Positions 41,539-50,309 are shown, counted from the first letter of the stretch. The stretch is 64,000 nucleotides of DNA from Streptomyces sp. CB02414 (GCF_001905385.1 NZ_LIPF01000004.1:62001-126000), one strand, 5' to 3'. Program-made: numbers and translations. The notes: generated by a model from the letters alone, not told the origin.

Positions 41539-41970
41539 GAAGTCGAGGGCGATTTCCTGGGCCAGGTGCACCCCGCTCCGGAAGGTGACCCCCGCAGGTC
41601 GCGCATCACCGAGAGCAATCTGACGGCGGTGTGGGCGAACTACGCCCGGCTCGGCCACCGTCGCATGGTCTACACGAACACCGTGAGCGTACTGCCCGAG
41701 GCGGAAGGCATGTTCCGGCGCGCGATGGGGGCGGACGTGCGGCTCGTCCAGGTCCTGCTCACGGCGTCCGACGGCACCGCCGGCGCGCGTCTGACGGGGC
41801 GGGAGCTCGGCTCGGAACTGGAGCAGGAGCTGGCCGGCAGCGCCCGCGAGGCGCGGCTGCTGGACGCGGGGGCGCCGGCGGACACCGTCCGGGTGGGAAC
41901 CGACGGGCGCCGGGTCGTGGACATCGCCCGGGAGGTGGTGGGCGTGACGGGGTGGACGGCGAGCGGATGA
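41539..41970 (+). pseudogene. N-terminally truncated P-loop kinase/ATPase remnant
   Basis: The coding frame from about 41539 to the stop at 41970 reads EVEGDFLGQVHPAP, then RITESNLTAVWANYARLGHR, MVYTNTVSVLPEAEG and VLLTASDGTAGARLTGRELG. This looks like the middle and C-terminal parts of small AAA-type nucleotide kinases, where a VEGD block follows an N-terminal Walker A strand-loop-helix of about 35 residues. Here no Walker A motif is found in any frame upstream, and no convincing start exists; GTG 41566 is the only candidate and would delete the VEGD block. I call it a decayed gene. It could be expressed as a short protein, but without the P-loop it should not bind ATP. Confidence 0.55.
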
Positions 41971-41991
41971 CACCAGCTACTCAAAATTGAC

Positions 41992-41997
41992 TAGAGT
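41992..41997 (+). promoter_or_regulatory. Candidate -10 hexamer for leaderless glyoxalase-fold gene
   Basis: TAGAGT with 7 bases to the ATG at 42005; TGACAC at 41968-41973 could be a -35 at 18-base spacing, inside the end of the kinase remnant. No RBS precedes the ATG, in keeping with a leaderless mRNA. Confidence 0.55.
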
Positions 41998-42004
41998 GGG
42001 CCGC

Positions 42005-42703
42005 ATGACCGAGAAGACGATCCCGATCCTGCCGTGCCGGACCCTCCAGCCCGTTCTCGACTTCTACACCGCCCTCGGCTTCGAGGTGACGTACCGGCAG
42101 AACAGTCCCAATCCGTACGCGGTCGTCGAGCGCGGCGGCATCGAGTTGCAGTTCTTCGCGCTCAAGGCGCACGAGCCCGCCGCGTCACTCGGCACCTGCT
42201 ACGTCCTCACCGACGACGTGGACGGGCTGCACGCCTCCTTCCGGGCGGGGCTCAAGGCGGCGTACGGCAGGATCCCCACGCGTGGGCTGCCCCGCATCGG
42301 ACCGCTCAGGGACATGTCGTACGGGGTGCGGCAGTTCCTCATGACCGACCCGGGCGGCAACTGCGTCCGTGTCGGACAGCCCTCCGGCGGCCCGCGCCAC
42401 CGGAGCGCCCCCGAGGAGACCTTCGCCCGTGCCCTGCACCACGCCCTGCTCCTCGCGGACTCGAAGGAGGACCCGGCGGGCGCCGCGAAGGTCGTCGACC
42501 GGGTGCTGCGCCTCGAAGACGAGCGGCCCACGCCGGCGCAACTGCTCCGGCTCCTCGTGCTGCGGGCCGACGTCGCCGGGCGGCTGGGCGATGAGGAAGC
42601 CAAGGCGTCGGTGCTCGCCCGGGCGGCCGCCGTCCGACTCACCGCCGGGGAACGGGAGTCGGTCCGCGAGGACCTCGTACGCCTCGCCGAGCTGCGTGAC
42701 TGA
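42005..42703 (+). CDS. VOC/bleomycin-resistance fold protein with helical C-terminal extension
   Basis: A 232-residue protein. The first 120 residues form a glyoxalase/bleomycin-resistance (vicinal oxygen chelate) domain: TIPILPCRTLQPVLDFYTALGFEV, GGIELQFFALK and FLMTDPGGNCVRVG. This resembles the ShBle-like binding subgroup, which sequesters drugs, more than metal glyoxalases. The remaining 100 residues are an uncommon helical extension (ARALHHALLLADSKEDPAGA, LRADVAGRLGDEEAKASVLA) like a short tetratricopeptide repeat. The start lies 8 bases after a TAGAGT hexamer, so translation is probably leaderless. A bleomycin-type binding role is possible but unproved. Confidence 0.85.
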   Translation: MTEKTIPILPCRTLQPVLDFYTALGFEVTYRQNSPNPYAVVERGGIELQFFALKAHEPAASLGTCYVLTDDVDGLHASFRAGLKAAYGRIPTRGLPRIGPLRDMSYGVRQFLMTDPGGNCVRVGQPSGGPRHRSAPEETFARALHHALLLADSKEDPAGAAKVVDRVLRLEDERPTPAQLLRLLVLRADVAGRLGDEEAKASVLARAAAVRLTAGERESVREDLVRLAELRD

Positions 42704-42836
42704 CGCCCGGTCACCGCATCCGCTCCCCAACGCGGGGCCGGGGCAGGGAACTTGTACGCCCCATCGACGTACGACCGCATCACTGCTACACCTGCGTCAC
42801 ATGCACCACCTGCACCCACCGTCCAAGGAGGAGCAT

Positions 42837-44720
42837 GTGAGAGCACGTCGCGCGGCCGCCCGAAGCACCTCCGCGCTCATCGCCACCCTCGCCCTGACCG
42901 CCGGCCTGGCCGGGCCCGCCGCAGCGGCGGGGGAGAGGCAGGCCCCGCCGGTCGCCACCGCGACCGACCCCGTCACGCACGAGGAGAACGACCGGGTCCC
43001 CGAGGGATCGGTCTGGACGCAGCACTACTTCCCGTCCTCCGACGACTCCGGCACCGAGTTGCACGCCGACGTCCTGCTGCCCGAGGGGCTGTCCCGCGGC
43101 GAGAAGGTGCCCGTCATCCTCTCGGTCGGCCCGTACTTCGCCCACGCCGGGCAGACCGGCCCGGAGGGCTGGAGCCACACCGGGCCCTCGTCCCGCTTCC
43201 AGGACTTCGTCGAGGGCACCGACCTGTTCGACGAGGGGTACGCCTTCGTCATGGTCGACCTGCGCGGCTTCGGCGGCTCCACCGGCTGCCTCGACTGGGG
43301 CGGACCCGGCGAACAAGCCGACGTCAAGGCCGCGATCGACTGGTCCGCGAAGCAGCCGTGGTCCACCGGCGCGGTGGGCATGTACGGCAAGTCCTACGAC
43401 GCCGTCACCGGCCTCATCGGCAACAACCTGGACCAGCGCGCGCTCAAGGCCGTCGTCGCCCAGGAACCCCTGTGGGACATGTACCAGTACATCTACTCCA
43501 ACGGCGTGCCCCGCCCGAACGTGACCGGCACCGCCGGCGCGTACAACTCCATCGCCACGATGCCCCCGATGCCGGACGACGACCCGCGTTACCGGGCGAA
43601 CGCCCGCTACGAGCAGGCGCGTCCGGAGTGCCTGACGGAGAACTCCGCCGGGTACCGAATAGCCGACCAGCGGGACGAGCACTGGACCTCTCGCGACCTG
43701 GCCCGGATGGCCAGGGGCAGCGACACACCGCTCTTCGTCACCCAGGGCTTCATCGAGCCGAACACCAAACCCGAGGAGATGCAGGAGTACCTCGACAACC
43801 ACGAGGGCCCCGAGCGCGGCTGGCTCGGCCAGTGGGACCACGTGCGCGGCGGCGACCGCACCCCCGACGGGCGCCTCGCCATGGGCCGCGAGGGCTGGTA
43901 CGAGGAGACCCTGTCCTTCTACGACCAGTACCTCAAGGGCGTCAGGCCGTCCGTCCGCTACCCGGCCTACGCCGTCGAGGACTCCACGGGCGCCTGGCGC
44001 GCCCAGCGCACCTGGCCGGTCACCGAGCGGTCGGTCACCCTGCCGCTCGGCGGCGGCTCGTACGTGGACGACGGTGGCGCGTCCGCCCGCGCGGCGCTGG
44101 CCGCGTCCGGTACCCCGGCACCGCGGCCGCCCGCGCCGCCGGCCGGCCGGTGGGACATGGAGAACGCGCCCGCAACCGAGCACGCCGCCCCTGAGGGACT
44201 CGCCGGGGAGACGGCGAAGCGGCAGCGGGGCGGTGAGGTCGGCTCCAGCTTCTTCGTGTGGTCGACGCCGCTGAAGAAGGCGGTGCGCGTCACCGGCACC
44301 CCGCAGGTCTCCCTGACCGCCAAGGGCGAGGGCAACGTCATGCTCAAGCTGTACGACGTCGCCCCGGACGGCACCGCCGTCATGTTCGACGAGCAGGTGT
44401 CCCTGGTGGATTCGGGCCGGCTGACCGTCGACCTGAAGGCCACCGACTGGACGCTGGCGGCGGGACACGTCCTGGCCGTGGAGATCGGTTCGATCCAGAC
44501 CGGCTCATGGCGCGACACGCCCTCCGGCGAGACCGTCGAGGTGCGGGGTGCCAGGCTCCGGCTGGCCCTGGACGACCCCGCCGACGACGTCGCCACCCCC
44601 GGCGACCGCTCGCCGTTCCTCGACACGTACCTGAGCCGGTACACCGTGGAACTGCCCGCCGGTCCGGGCACGTTCACGCTGGTCAGGGACGGCCGGTCAG
44701 GTATCCGCCCATGGAGGTGA
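42837..44720 (+). CDS. Secreted S15 (CocE/NonD, Xaa-Pro dipeptidyl-peptidase-like) hydrolase
   Basis: A 627-residue exported alpha/beta hydrolase. Signal peptide at 1-30 (RSTSALIATLALTAGLAGPA, AAA). The S15 domain has the nucleophile Ser186 in MYGKSYDA, a His at about 335 in GQWDHVRGG, and GFIEPNTKP where the catalytic acid normally sits, with Glu in place of Asp. The C-terminal jelly-roll (PepX_C) domain follows (SSFFVWSTPLKKAVRVTGTP to the end). GTG 42837 is preceded by AAGGAGG. It could be a peptidase, or an esterase like CocE. Its last 38 bases overlap the end of cchA on the opposite strand, so the siderophore cluster begins right here. Confidence 0.9.
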   Translation: MRARRAAARSTSALIATLALTAGLAGPAAAAGERQAPPVATATDPVTHEENDRVPEGSVWTQHYFPSSDDSGTELHADVLLPEGLSRGEKVPVILSVGPYFAHAGQTGPEGWSHTGPSSRFQDFVEGTDLFDEGYAFVMVDLRGFGGSTGCLDWGGPGEQADVKAAIDWSAKQPWSTGAVGMYGKSYDAVTGLIGNNLDQRALKAVVAQEPLWDMYQYIYSNGVPRPNVTGTAGAYNSIATMPPMPDDDPRYRANARYEQARPECLTENSAGYRIADQRDEHWTSRDLARMARGSDTPLFVTQGFIEPNTKPEEMQEYLDNHEGPERGWLGQWDHVRGGDRTPDGRLAMGREGWYEETLSFYDQYLKGVRPSVRYPAYAVEDSTGAWRAQRTWPVTERSVTLPLGGGSYVDDGGASARAALAASGTPAPRPPAPPAGRWDMENAPATEHAAPEGLAGETAKRQRGGEVGSSFFVWSTPLKKAVRVTGTPQVSLTAKGEGNVMLKLYDVAPDGTAVMFDEQVSLVDSGRLTVDLKATDWTLAAGHVLAVEIGSIQTGSWRDTPSGETVEVRGARLRLALDDPADDVATPGDRSPFLDTYLSRYTVELPAGPGTFTLVRDGRSGIRPWR

Positions 44721-45630
44721 AGTACTCCGTCGCGGGCAGCTCCCGGCCGTCGTCGGTCCGTACCCGGGTGATGGCCAGGCCGTGGTTGCGGCCGGTCCGG
44801 GCGTCGGCTCCGGCGACGATCACCACGCCGTCGCCCTCGCGGTAGAAGACGCGGCCGGGAGTGCCGCCGTAGCGTCCCTGGGACACCACTGCGGCGAGCA
44901 CTTCCAGCCGCCTGCCCCGGTGGTAGGTGAAGGCGCTGGGGTAGGGCTCGGACTGGGCGCGGACCAGGCGCTCCAGATCCTGGGCCGGCCAGCTCCAGTC
45001 GATCCGGATGTCCTCGGCGGACCGCTTGTGGAAGAAGCTGGCCCGGGACCGGTCCTGCTTGGTGAACCCGGTCCGGCCGGCGGCGATGAGACCCAGTGCG
45101 CCGATGGTGACCGGGGCGATCAGGTCGACGGTCTTGTGGAAGAGGTCGGTCGCGGTGTCCGTCGGACCGACAGGCACCGCCTCCTGCCGGACGATGTCCC
45201 CGGCGTCGAGCTCGTCGTTCATCATGTGCGCGGTGACGCCCACTTCGGACTCGCCGTTGATCAGTGCCCAGATCAGCGGGGAGAAGCCGGCGTACTTGGG
45301 CAGCAGCGAGTCGTGCACGTTCAGCGTCCCGTGGCGCGGCAGACCGAAGATGTGCGGCGGGATCCAGGTCCGCCAGTTGTTCGCCACGATGATGTCGGGG
45401 TCGGCCTCCTTGAGGCGTTCGAACAGCTCGTCGTCGTCGGGACGGTTGCGGATCAGCACCGGGACGCCGTGTTCCTCGGCGAGGTCGGCGACGGAGTCGC
45501 TCCAGATCTTTTCGTACGCGTGCTCGCTCCGGGGGTGCGTCACGACCAGCACCACGTCGTGTTCGGAGTCCAGGAGCGCTTGCAGGGTGCGGTGCCCCCA
45601 GGTCTGGTAACCGAACATGACGACGCGCAT
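44683..45630 (-). CDS. cchA: CchA, formyltransferase for N5-hydroxyornithine
   Basis: A 315-residue methionyl-tRNA-formyltransferase-like enzyme that formylates N5-hydroxyornithine using 10-formyl-tetrahydrofolate, giving N5-formyl-N5-hydroxyornithine for coelichelin. Catalytic residues are Asn104, His106 (LNVHDSLLPKYAGFSP) and Asp142 (ELDAGDIVRQ). The C-terminal Formyl_trans_C domain is present (about 205-300). RBS GAGGAGGAAC precedes the ATG. It diverges from cchB across 178 bases that hold two iron boxes, and overlaps the S15 gene tail by 38 bases. Identification rests on sequence plus the whole cluster context. Confidence 0.95.
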   Translation of the reverse strand: MRVVMFGYQTWGHRTLQALLDSEHDVVLVVTHPRSEHAYEKIWSDSVADLAEEHGVPVLIRNRPDDDELFERLKEADPDIIVANNWRTWIPPHIFGLPRHGTLNVHDSLLPKYAGFSPLIWALINGESEVGVTAHMMNDELDAGDIVRQEAVPVGPTDTATDLFHKTVDLIAPVTIGALGLIAAGRTGFTKQDRSRASFFHKRSAEDIRIDWSWPAQDLERLVRAQSEPYPSAFTYHRGRRLEVLAAVVSQGRYGGTPGRVFYREGDGVVIVAGADARTGRNHGLAITRVRTDDGRELPATEYFTSMGGYLTGRP

Positions 45631-45666
45631 GGGGTTCCTCCTCGGCACAGGGGACGGCCCGGGCAG

Positions 45667-45685
45667 TAAAGCAAGGCTTACCTTA
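45667..45685 (-). promoter_or_regulatory. Iron box (DmdR-type) for cchA
   Basis: TAAAGCAAGGCTTACCTTA matches the streptomycete DmdR1 iron-box consensus TTAGGTTAGGCTCACCTAA at 13 of 19 positions, including the AGGC and CCT cores. It lies 37 bases upstream of the cchA ATG. Confidence 0.72.
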
Positions 45686-45761
45686 GTGGAGAACATCCTT
45701 GCGCGGCACCCCAGTTGGCGGCGAAGGGTAAGGGTTCGCCCTATCGACAGTCCGCGTCGCA

Positions 45762-45780
45762 TTAGCTTAGGCTCACCTAA
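45762..45780 (+). promoter_or_regulatory. Iron box (DmdR-type) for cchB
   Basis: TTAGCTTAGGCTCACCTAA differs from the DmdR1 consensus at one of 19 positions. It lies 28 bases before the cchB ATG, so iron-loaded DmdR should block transcription of the biosynthesis-uptake genes. Confidence 0.92.
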
Positions 45781-45808
45781 GTTTCGGCGGCCGCAGGATG
45801 GGAGTGAC

Positions 45809-47164
45809 ATGTCACAGGTTCCTCCTGATGACGCAACACTGGTCCACGACCTCATTGGCATCGGCTTCGGGCCGTCCAATGTCGCCATGGCGATCGCACT
45901 GAGCGAGCACAACGCACACCCCGACGGACAGGAGCCGGTCACCGCACGCTTCTTCGAGCAGCAGCCGCGCTTCGGCTGGCACCGGGGCATGCTGATCGAC
46001 GACGCCACCATGCAGGTGTCCTTCCTCAAGGACCTGGTGACGCTCCGGAACCCGGCGAGCGAGTTCAGCTTCCTGTGCTACCTCCAGAGCAAGGGACGGC
46101 TGATCGACTTCATCAACCACAAGAACCTGTTCCCGCTGCGGGTCGAGTTCCACGACTACTTCGAGTGGGCCGCCGCCAAGGTCGACGACATGGTCTCCTA
46201 CGGCCACGAGGTCGTCGGCGTCGCACCCGTCGAGCGGGGCGGATCCGTGCGGCACCTGGAGGTGACGGTCCGCTCGGGGGAGGGGCTGGAGGTGCACCGC
46301 ACCCGCAACCTCGTCATCGGCACCGGACTGCGCCCCCTCCTGCCCGAGGGCGTCGAGCGCGGCGACCGCGTCTGGCACAACTCCGAACTCCTGGCCAAGG
46401 TGGACGCGTTGGAGGGCACCTCGCCGTCCCGGTTCGTCGTCGTCGGCGCCGGGCAGAGCGCCGCCGAGAACGTCGCCTACCTGCACCGCCGCTTCCCGCG
46501 TGCCGAGGTCTGCGCGGTCTTCGCCCGCTACGGCTACAGCCCCGCCGACGACAGCGGCTTCGCCAACCGGATCTTCGACCCGACGGCGGTGGACGAGTAC
46601 TTCGCCGCGCCCGCCGGAGTCAAACGCCGGCTGATGGACTACCACGGCAACACCAACTACTCCGTGGTGGACATCGACCTGATCGACGACCTGTACCGGC
46701 AGACGTACCGGGAGAAGGTCCTCGGCACCGAACGGCTGCGCTTCCTCAACGTCTCCCGGCTCACCGAGGTCAAGGAGACCCCGGAGAAGGTCCGGGCCAC
46801 CGTGACCTCCCTGGTCACCGGCGAGGAGACCCTGCTGGACGCGGACGTCGTGGTCTTCGCCACCGGCTACCGCCCGGCCGACCCCCTCGGTCTGCTCGGC
46901 GAGGTCGCGGACCGCTGTCTGCGCGACGACGAGGGCCTGGTCCGGGTCGAGCGCGACTACCGCGTCGCCACCGACCCCGGCCTGCGCTGCGGCATCTACC
47001 TCCAGGGCGGCACGGAGCACACCCACGGCATCACGTCGTCCCTGCTGTCCAACACCGCCATCCGGGTCGGCGAGATCCTGCGGTCGCTCCTCGGCCGGGG
47101 CGTCGGGTCCGCTTCCGGCGCGGCCCGCACGGTCACCGACGGGACCGGCAGCGCGGCGCGTTAG
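45809..47164 (+). CDS. cchB: CchB, L-ornithine N5-monooxygenase
   Basis: A 451-residue flavin-dependent N-hydroxylating monooxygenase (K_oxygenase family) that oxidises L-ornithine to N5-hydroxyornithine with NADPH and O2, the first step of coelichelin assembly. FAD motif IGIGFGPSNVAMAIAL near the N-terminus (Pro in place of the third Gly is normal here), substrate region MQVSFLKDLVTLRNPASEFSF, NADPH motif VVGAGQSAAENVAYLH, and the ATGYRP motif near residue 350. ATG 45809 follows GGGAGTG. An iron box with 18/19 match lies 28 bases upstream. Confidence 0.97.
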   Translation: MSQVPPDDATLVHDLIGIGFGPSNVAMAIALSEHNAHPDGQEPVTARFFEQQPRFGWHRGMLIDDATMQVSFLKDLVTLRNPASEFSFLCYLQSKGRLIDFINHKNLFPLRVEFHDYFEWAAAKVDDMVSYGHEVVGVAPVERGGSVRHLEVTVRSGEGLEVHRTRNLVIGTGLRPLLPEGVERGDRVWHNSELLAKVDALEGTSPSRFVVVGAGQSAAENVAYLHRRFPRAEVCAVFARYGYSPADDSGFANRIFDPTAVDEYFAAPAGVKRRLMDYHGNTNYSVVDIDLIDDLYRQTYREKVLGTERLRFLNVSRLTEVKETPEKVRATVTSLVTGEETLLDADVVVFATGYRPADPLGLLGEVADRCLRDDEGLVRVERDYRVATDPGLRCGIYLQGGTEHTHGITSSLLSNTAIRVGEILRSLLGRGVGSASGAARTVTDGTGSAAR

Positions 47165-47175
47165 TGTACGTCGCC

Positions 47176-48234
47176 ATGACCACGACTGCGGCCCGGAGCG
47201 CGGCGCCCCCGGGCACAACACGGGCCCGCCGAAAGCGCGTTGTGGGCCTCGGTGTGCTCGTGGCGCTCCTGGTGGTGGCGTCGGCGGCGTCCCTGGCGGT
47301 CGGCGCGCGCGCCTTGAGCCCCGCCGACGTGTGGCACGGGTTGCTCGCGGAACCCGGGCCCGATCAACGGCTCACCGAGATCAGGCTCATCGTGCAGACC
47401 GTGCGGGTCCCCCGCACGGTGCTCGCGGTCGTGGCGGGCGTCGCCCTGGGCGTCGGCGGCGCGCTCATCCAGGGCTACACGCGCAACCCCATCGCCGACA
47501 CCGGCCTGCTGGGTGTGAACTCAGGTGCCTCGTTCGCCGTGGTGACGGGGATCGCCCTGTTCGGGTTCACCAGCCCGTTCCAGTACGTCTGGTTGGGCTT
47601 CCTGGGCGCCGCGGCCGCCGGTGTCGTGGTCTTCGGGCTGGCGAGCATCGGCAGGGGCGCCGGCAACCCGCTGACGCTCGCCCTGGCCGGGCAGGGGGTC
47701 ACCGTGTTCCTCGCGGCGATGACCACCGCCGTCGCCCTGTCCGACAAGGAGTCGCTCAACGCGCTGCGGTTCTGGAACGCGGGCTCGGTGGCCGGCGTCC
47801 GGTTCGACGTCATCTGGCCCGTGGCGGCGTTCATCGCGCTCGGCCTGCTGCTGGCCCTGTCCACGCTGCCCGCGATCAACCTGCTGAACCTGGGTGACGA
47901 CGTGGCGCGGGGGCTGGGGCTGAACATCGCACGGAGCCGGATCGTCGGCATCGTCGCCGTCACCCTGCTGGCGGGTGCGGCGACCGCCGCCTGCGGGCCC
48001 ATCGCGTTCCTCGGGCTGATGGTGGCCCACGTGGCCCGGTACCTGACCGGCCCGGACTACCGCTGGCTGGTGCCGTACGCGGGGCTGCTCGGGGCGGTCG
48101 TCCTGCTGGTCTGCGACATCGTGGGACGCCTGGTGGTACGGCCGGGTGAACTGGACGCGGGGATCGTCGTCTCCCTCCTCGGCGCCCCGTTCTTCGCGGT
48201 GCTGGTGTGGCGTGGAAAGTTCAAGAGCGCGTGA
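47176..48234 (+). CDS. cchC: CchC, ferri-siderophore ABC permease (FecCD)
   Basis: A 352-residue inner-membrane permease of the BtuC/FecCD family with about nine to ten helices. Landmarks: RVPRTVLAVVAGVALGVGGALIQ, RNPIADTGLLGVNSGASFAV, and the ATPase-contact segment ARGLGLNIARSRIVGIVAV, then GPIAFLGLMVAHVARYL. It pairs with CchD to import ferri-coelichelin. The ATG at 47176 was chosen; a GTG overlapping the cchB stop (47164) is possible. It follows cchB by 11 bases without a new iron box, so it is in the same transcript. Confidence 0.95.
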   Translation: MTTTAARSAAPPGTTRARRKRVVGLGVLVALLVVASAASLAVGARALSPADVWHGLLAEPGPDQRLTEIRLIVQTVRVPRTVLAVVAGVALGVGGALIQGYTRNPIADTGLLGVNSGASFAVVTGIALFGFTSPFQYVWLGFLGAAAAGVVVFGLASIGRGAGNPLTLALAGQGVTVFLAAMTTAVALSDKESLNALRFWNAGSVAGVRFDVIWPVAAFIALGLLLALSTLPAINLLNLGDDVARGLGLNIARSRIVGIVAVTLLAGAATAACGPIAFLGLMVAHVARYLTGPDYRWLVPYAGLLGAVVLLVCDIVGRLVVRPGELDAGIVVSLLGAPFFAVLVWRGKFKSA

Positions 48235-49313
48235 ACGGGGCGGACGTGAAGGCCGATCAGACGGACGTGAAGCCGTCCCTGGTGCCGGGCGTACGGCTCG
48301 GCGGTGTGTCGTTCGTCTGGCGGCCCTGGCTGGCCGGCGTCACCCTGCTGCTGGCGGCGGGGGCTTTCCTGCTCTTCTGCCTGTCCATCGGCGTCGGGGA
48401 CTTTCCCATCGCCCTGCCCCGGGTGGTCGCGACGATCTTCGGCAGCGGCGAACAGGTCGACGAGTTCGTCATCATGGACCTGCGGATGCCGCGTGCCCTG
48501 GCCGGGCTCGTCGTCGGCGTCGCGCTCGGGGTGTCGGGGGCGATCACCCAGTCCATCGCACGCAACCCGCTGGCCAGTCCCGACGTACTCGGCATCACCA
48601 GTGGCGCGAGCGCGGTCGCGGTGTTCCTGGTGACCGTGTCCGGTGGCACCGCCGCGGCGATCACCGACTCCGTGGGCCTGTCGGCGGCGGCGCTCGCGGG
48701 CGGGCTCGGCACCGGTCTGCTGGTGTACTTCCTGGCCTGGCGGCGGGGCGTCGACGGTTTCCGGCTGATCCTCATCGGCATCTCGGTGACCGCGATGACG
48801 CAGGCGATCACCACCTGGCTGCTCGTCACCGCCGACATCAGGGACGTGGCCAGGGCCCAGGCGTGGCTGGTCGGGTCGCTGGACGACCGGTCCTGGGACG
48901 AGGTGTCGCTCGCCCTGTGGTGCACGCTCGCCCTGCTGGCCGCCGTGTCGTGCGTCGCCTTCCAGTTCAAGCCCCTGCACTTCGGCGACGAGATCGCGGC
49001 CGGCCTCGGCGTCCGGTACGCGACGGTGCGGGCCGTGCTGCTGCTGTGCGCGGTGCTGCTGGCCGGCGCGGCCGTGAGCGCGGCGGGACCGGTTCCGTTC
49101 GTCGCGCTGGTGGCGCCGCAGGTGGCGATGCGGCTCGGCAGACATCCCACACCGCCCATGGTGGCCTCCGGCATGGTGGGGGCGCTGCTGCTGACCGGCT
49201 CCGACCTGGTCGCCCGCGCGGTGCTGCCGGTCTCCCTGCCCGTCGGTGTCGTCACCGCCGCGATCGGCGGCCCGTTCCTGGTCTATCTGCTGGTACGGGC
49301 GAACCGCCGGTAG
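48231..49313 (+). CDS. cchD: CchD, ferri-siderophore ABC permease (FecCD)
   Basis: A 360-residue FecCD permease, partner of CchC. Signature stretches are RMPRALAGLVVGVALGVSGA, ARNPLASPDVLGITSGASAV, and AAGLGVRYATVRAVLLLCAV (contact loop), ending GPVPFVALVAPQVAMRLG. An unusual charged N-terminus of about 35 residues precedes the first helix. The GTG at 48231 overlaps the cchC stop (GTGA), showing translational coupling; GTG 48246 is the alternative. An iron box lies 7 bases beyond its stop, in front of cchE. Confidence 0.95.
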   Translation: MNGADVKADQTDVKPSLVPGVRLGGVSFVWRPWLAGVTLLLAAGAFLLFCLSIGVGDFPIALPRVVATIFGSGEQVDEFVIMDLRMPRALAGLVVGVALGVSGAITQSIARNPLASPDVLGITSGASAVAVFLVTVSGGTAAAITDSVGLSAAALAGGLGTGLLVYFLAWRRGVDGFRLILIGISVTAMTQAITTWLLVTADIRDVARAQAWLVGSLDDRSWDEVSLALWCTLALLAAVSCVAFQFKPLHFGDEIAAGLGVRYATVRAVLLLCAVLLAGAAVSAAGPVPFVALVAPQVAMRLGRHPTPPMVASGMVGALLLTGSDLVARAVLPVSLPVGVVTAAIGGPFLVYLLVRANRR

Positions 49314-49319
49314 CTGGTA

Positions 49320-49338
49320 CAAAGTAAGGCGAGCCTAA
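49320..49338 (+). promoter_or_regulatory. Iron box (DmdR-type) for cchE
   Basis: CAAAGTAAGGCGAGCCTAA matches the DmdR consensus at 12 of 19 positions with both AGGC and CCTAA cores. It lies between cchD and cchE, 14 bases before the cchE start, and suggests an internal iron-regulated promoter. Confidence 0.6.
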
Positions 49339-49351
49339 ACAAGGGGGCCCT

Positions 49352-50200
49352 GTGGTCGTTCAGTCCATCACCGGAGTGAAGCCCGGAACCGACGGAACCG
49401 ACGGCGCCGCACGGCTGGCGGCCAGGGGCGTCACGGTCGGGTACGGCGCCCGGACCGTCATCGACGACCTGGACGTGACCGTCCCGCCCGGGGTCGTCAC
49501 CACCATCATCGGCCCCAACGGGTGCGGGAAGTCCACCCTGTTGCGCACCCTGTCGCGGCTGCTGAAGCCGGCCGGCGGAAAGGTGGTGCTGGACGGCGAC
49601 GACATCGCGAAGCTCCGGACCCGGGACGTGGCGAAGAAGCTCGGCCTGCTGCCGCAGGCGCCGGTCGCGCCGGAGGGGCTGACGGTGTCCGACCTGGTCG
49701 CCAGGGGCCGCCATCCGCACCAGAGCTGGCTGCGGCAGTGGTCGTCGGACGATGCCGACGTGGTGGCACGCGCGCTGGCCATGACCGGCGTGTCCGATCT
49801 CGCCGACCGCCCGGTCGACTCCCTCTCCGGCGGCCAGCGCCAGCGCGTCTGGATCTCGATGACCCTCGCCCAGGGCACCGACCTGCTCCTGCTGGACGAA
49901 CCGACCACCTACCTGGACCTGGCGCACGCGATCGACGTCCTGGACCTGGTGGACGACCTGCACGAGTCCGGGTGCACGGTGGTCATGGTGCTGCACGACC
50001 TCAACCTGGCCACGCGCTACAGCGACAACCTGGTCGTGATGCGGGAGGGCGCGATCCTGGCGCAGGGACACCCCCGCGACGTGATCACCGCCGAACTGCT
50101 GCACGAGGCCTTCGGGCTGCGGGCCAAGGTGATCGAGGACCCGGTGGGCGACCGGCCGCTCATCGTGCCGATAGGCCGGACCCACGTCGAACTCCACTGA
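49352..50200 (+). CDS. cchE: CchE, ferri-siderophore ABC transporter ATPase
   Basis: A 282-residue ABC ATPase of the FepC type that powers ferri-coelichelin import through CchC/CchD. Walker A GPNGCGKSTLLR, Q-loop LLPQAPVAPEG, signature LSGGQRQRVW and Walker B LLLLDEPTTYLDL are canonical, with the H-loop in VMVLHDLNLATRYSD. GTG 49352 preceded by AAGGGGG. The gene has its own weak iron box upstream and another before cchF, so parts of the operon may be separately regulated. Confidence 0.97.
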   Translation: MVVQSITGVKPGTDGTDGAARLAARGVTVGYGARTVIDDLDVTVPPGVVTTIIGPNGCGKSTLLRTLSRLLKPAGGKVVLDGDDIAKLRTRDVAKKLGLLPQAPVAPEGLTVSDLVARGRHPHQSWLRQWSSDDADVVARALAMTGVSDLADRPVDSLSGGQRQRVWISMTLAQGTDLLLLDEPTTYLDLAHAIDVLDLVDDLHESGCTVVMVLHDLNLATRYSDNLVVMREGAILAQGHPRDVITAELLHEAFGLRAKVIEDPVGDRPLIVPIGRTHVELH

Positions 50201-50221
50201 CCGATAACGGAGTTGCGGTAG

Positions 50222-50240
50222 TGAGGGTAGGCTAACCTCA
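50222..50240 (+). promoter_or_regulatory. Iron box (DmdR-type) for cchF
   Basis: TGAGGGTAGGCTAACCTCA matches the consensus at 15 of 19 positions and is part of the near-perfect palindrome GTGAGGgTAGGCTAaCCTCAC. It lies 70 bases before the cchF ATG. Confidence 0.85.
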
Positions 50241-50309
50241 CTCGATCGCGGTAAGGTTTGCTGCCCTCAGACGGGGCGTACGGACAGCGCGACAGCAAGG
50301 GATCCCCGG

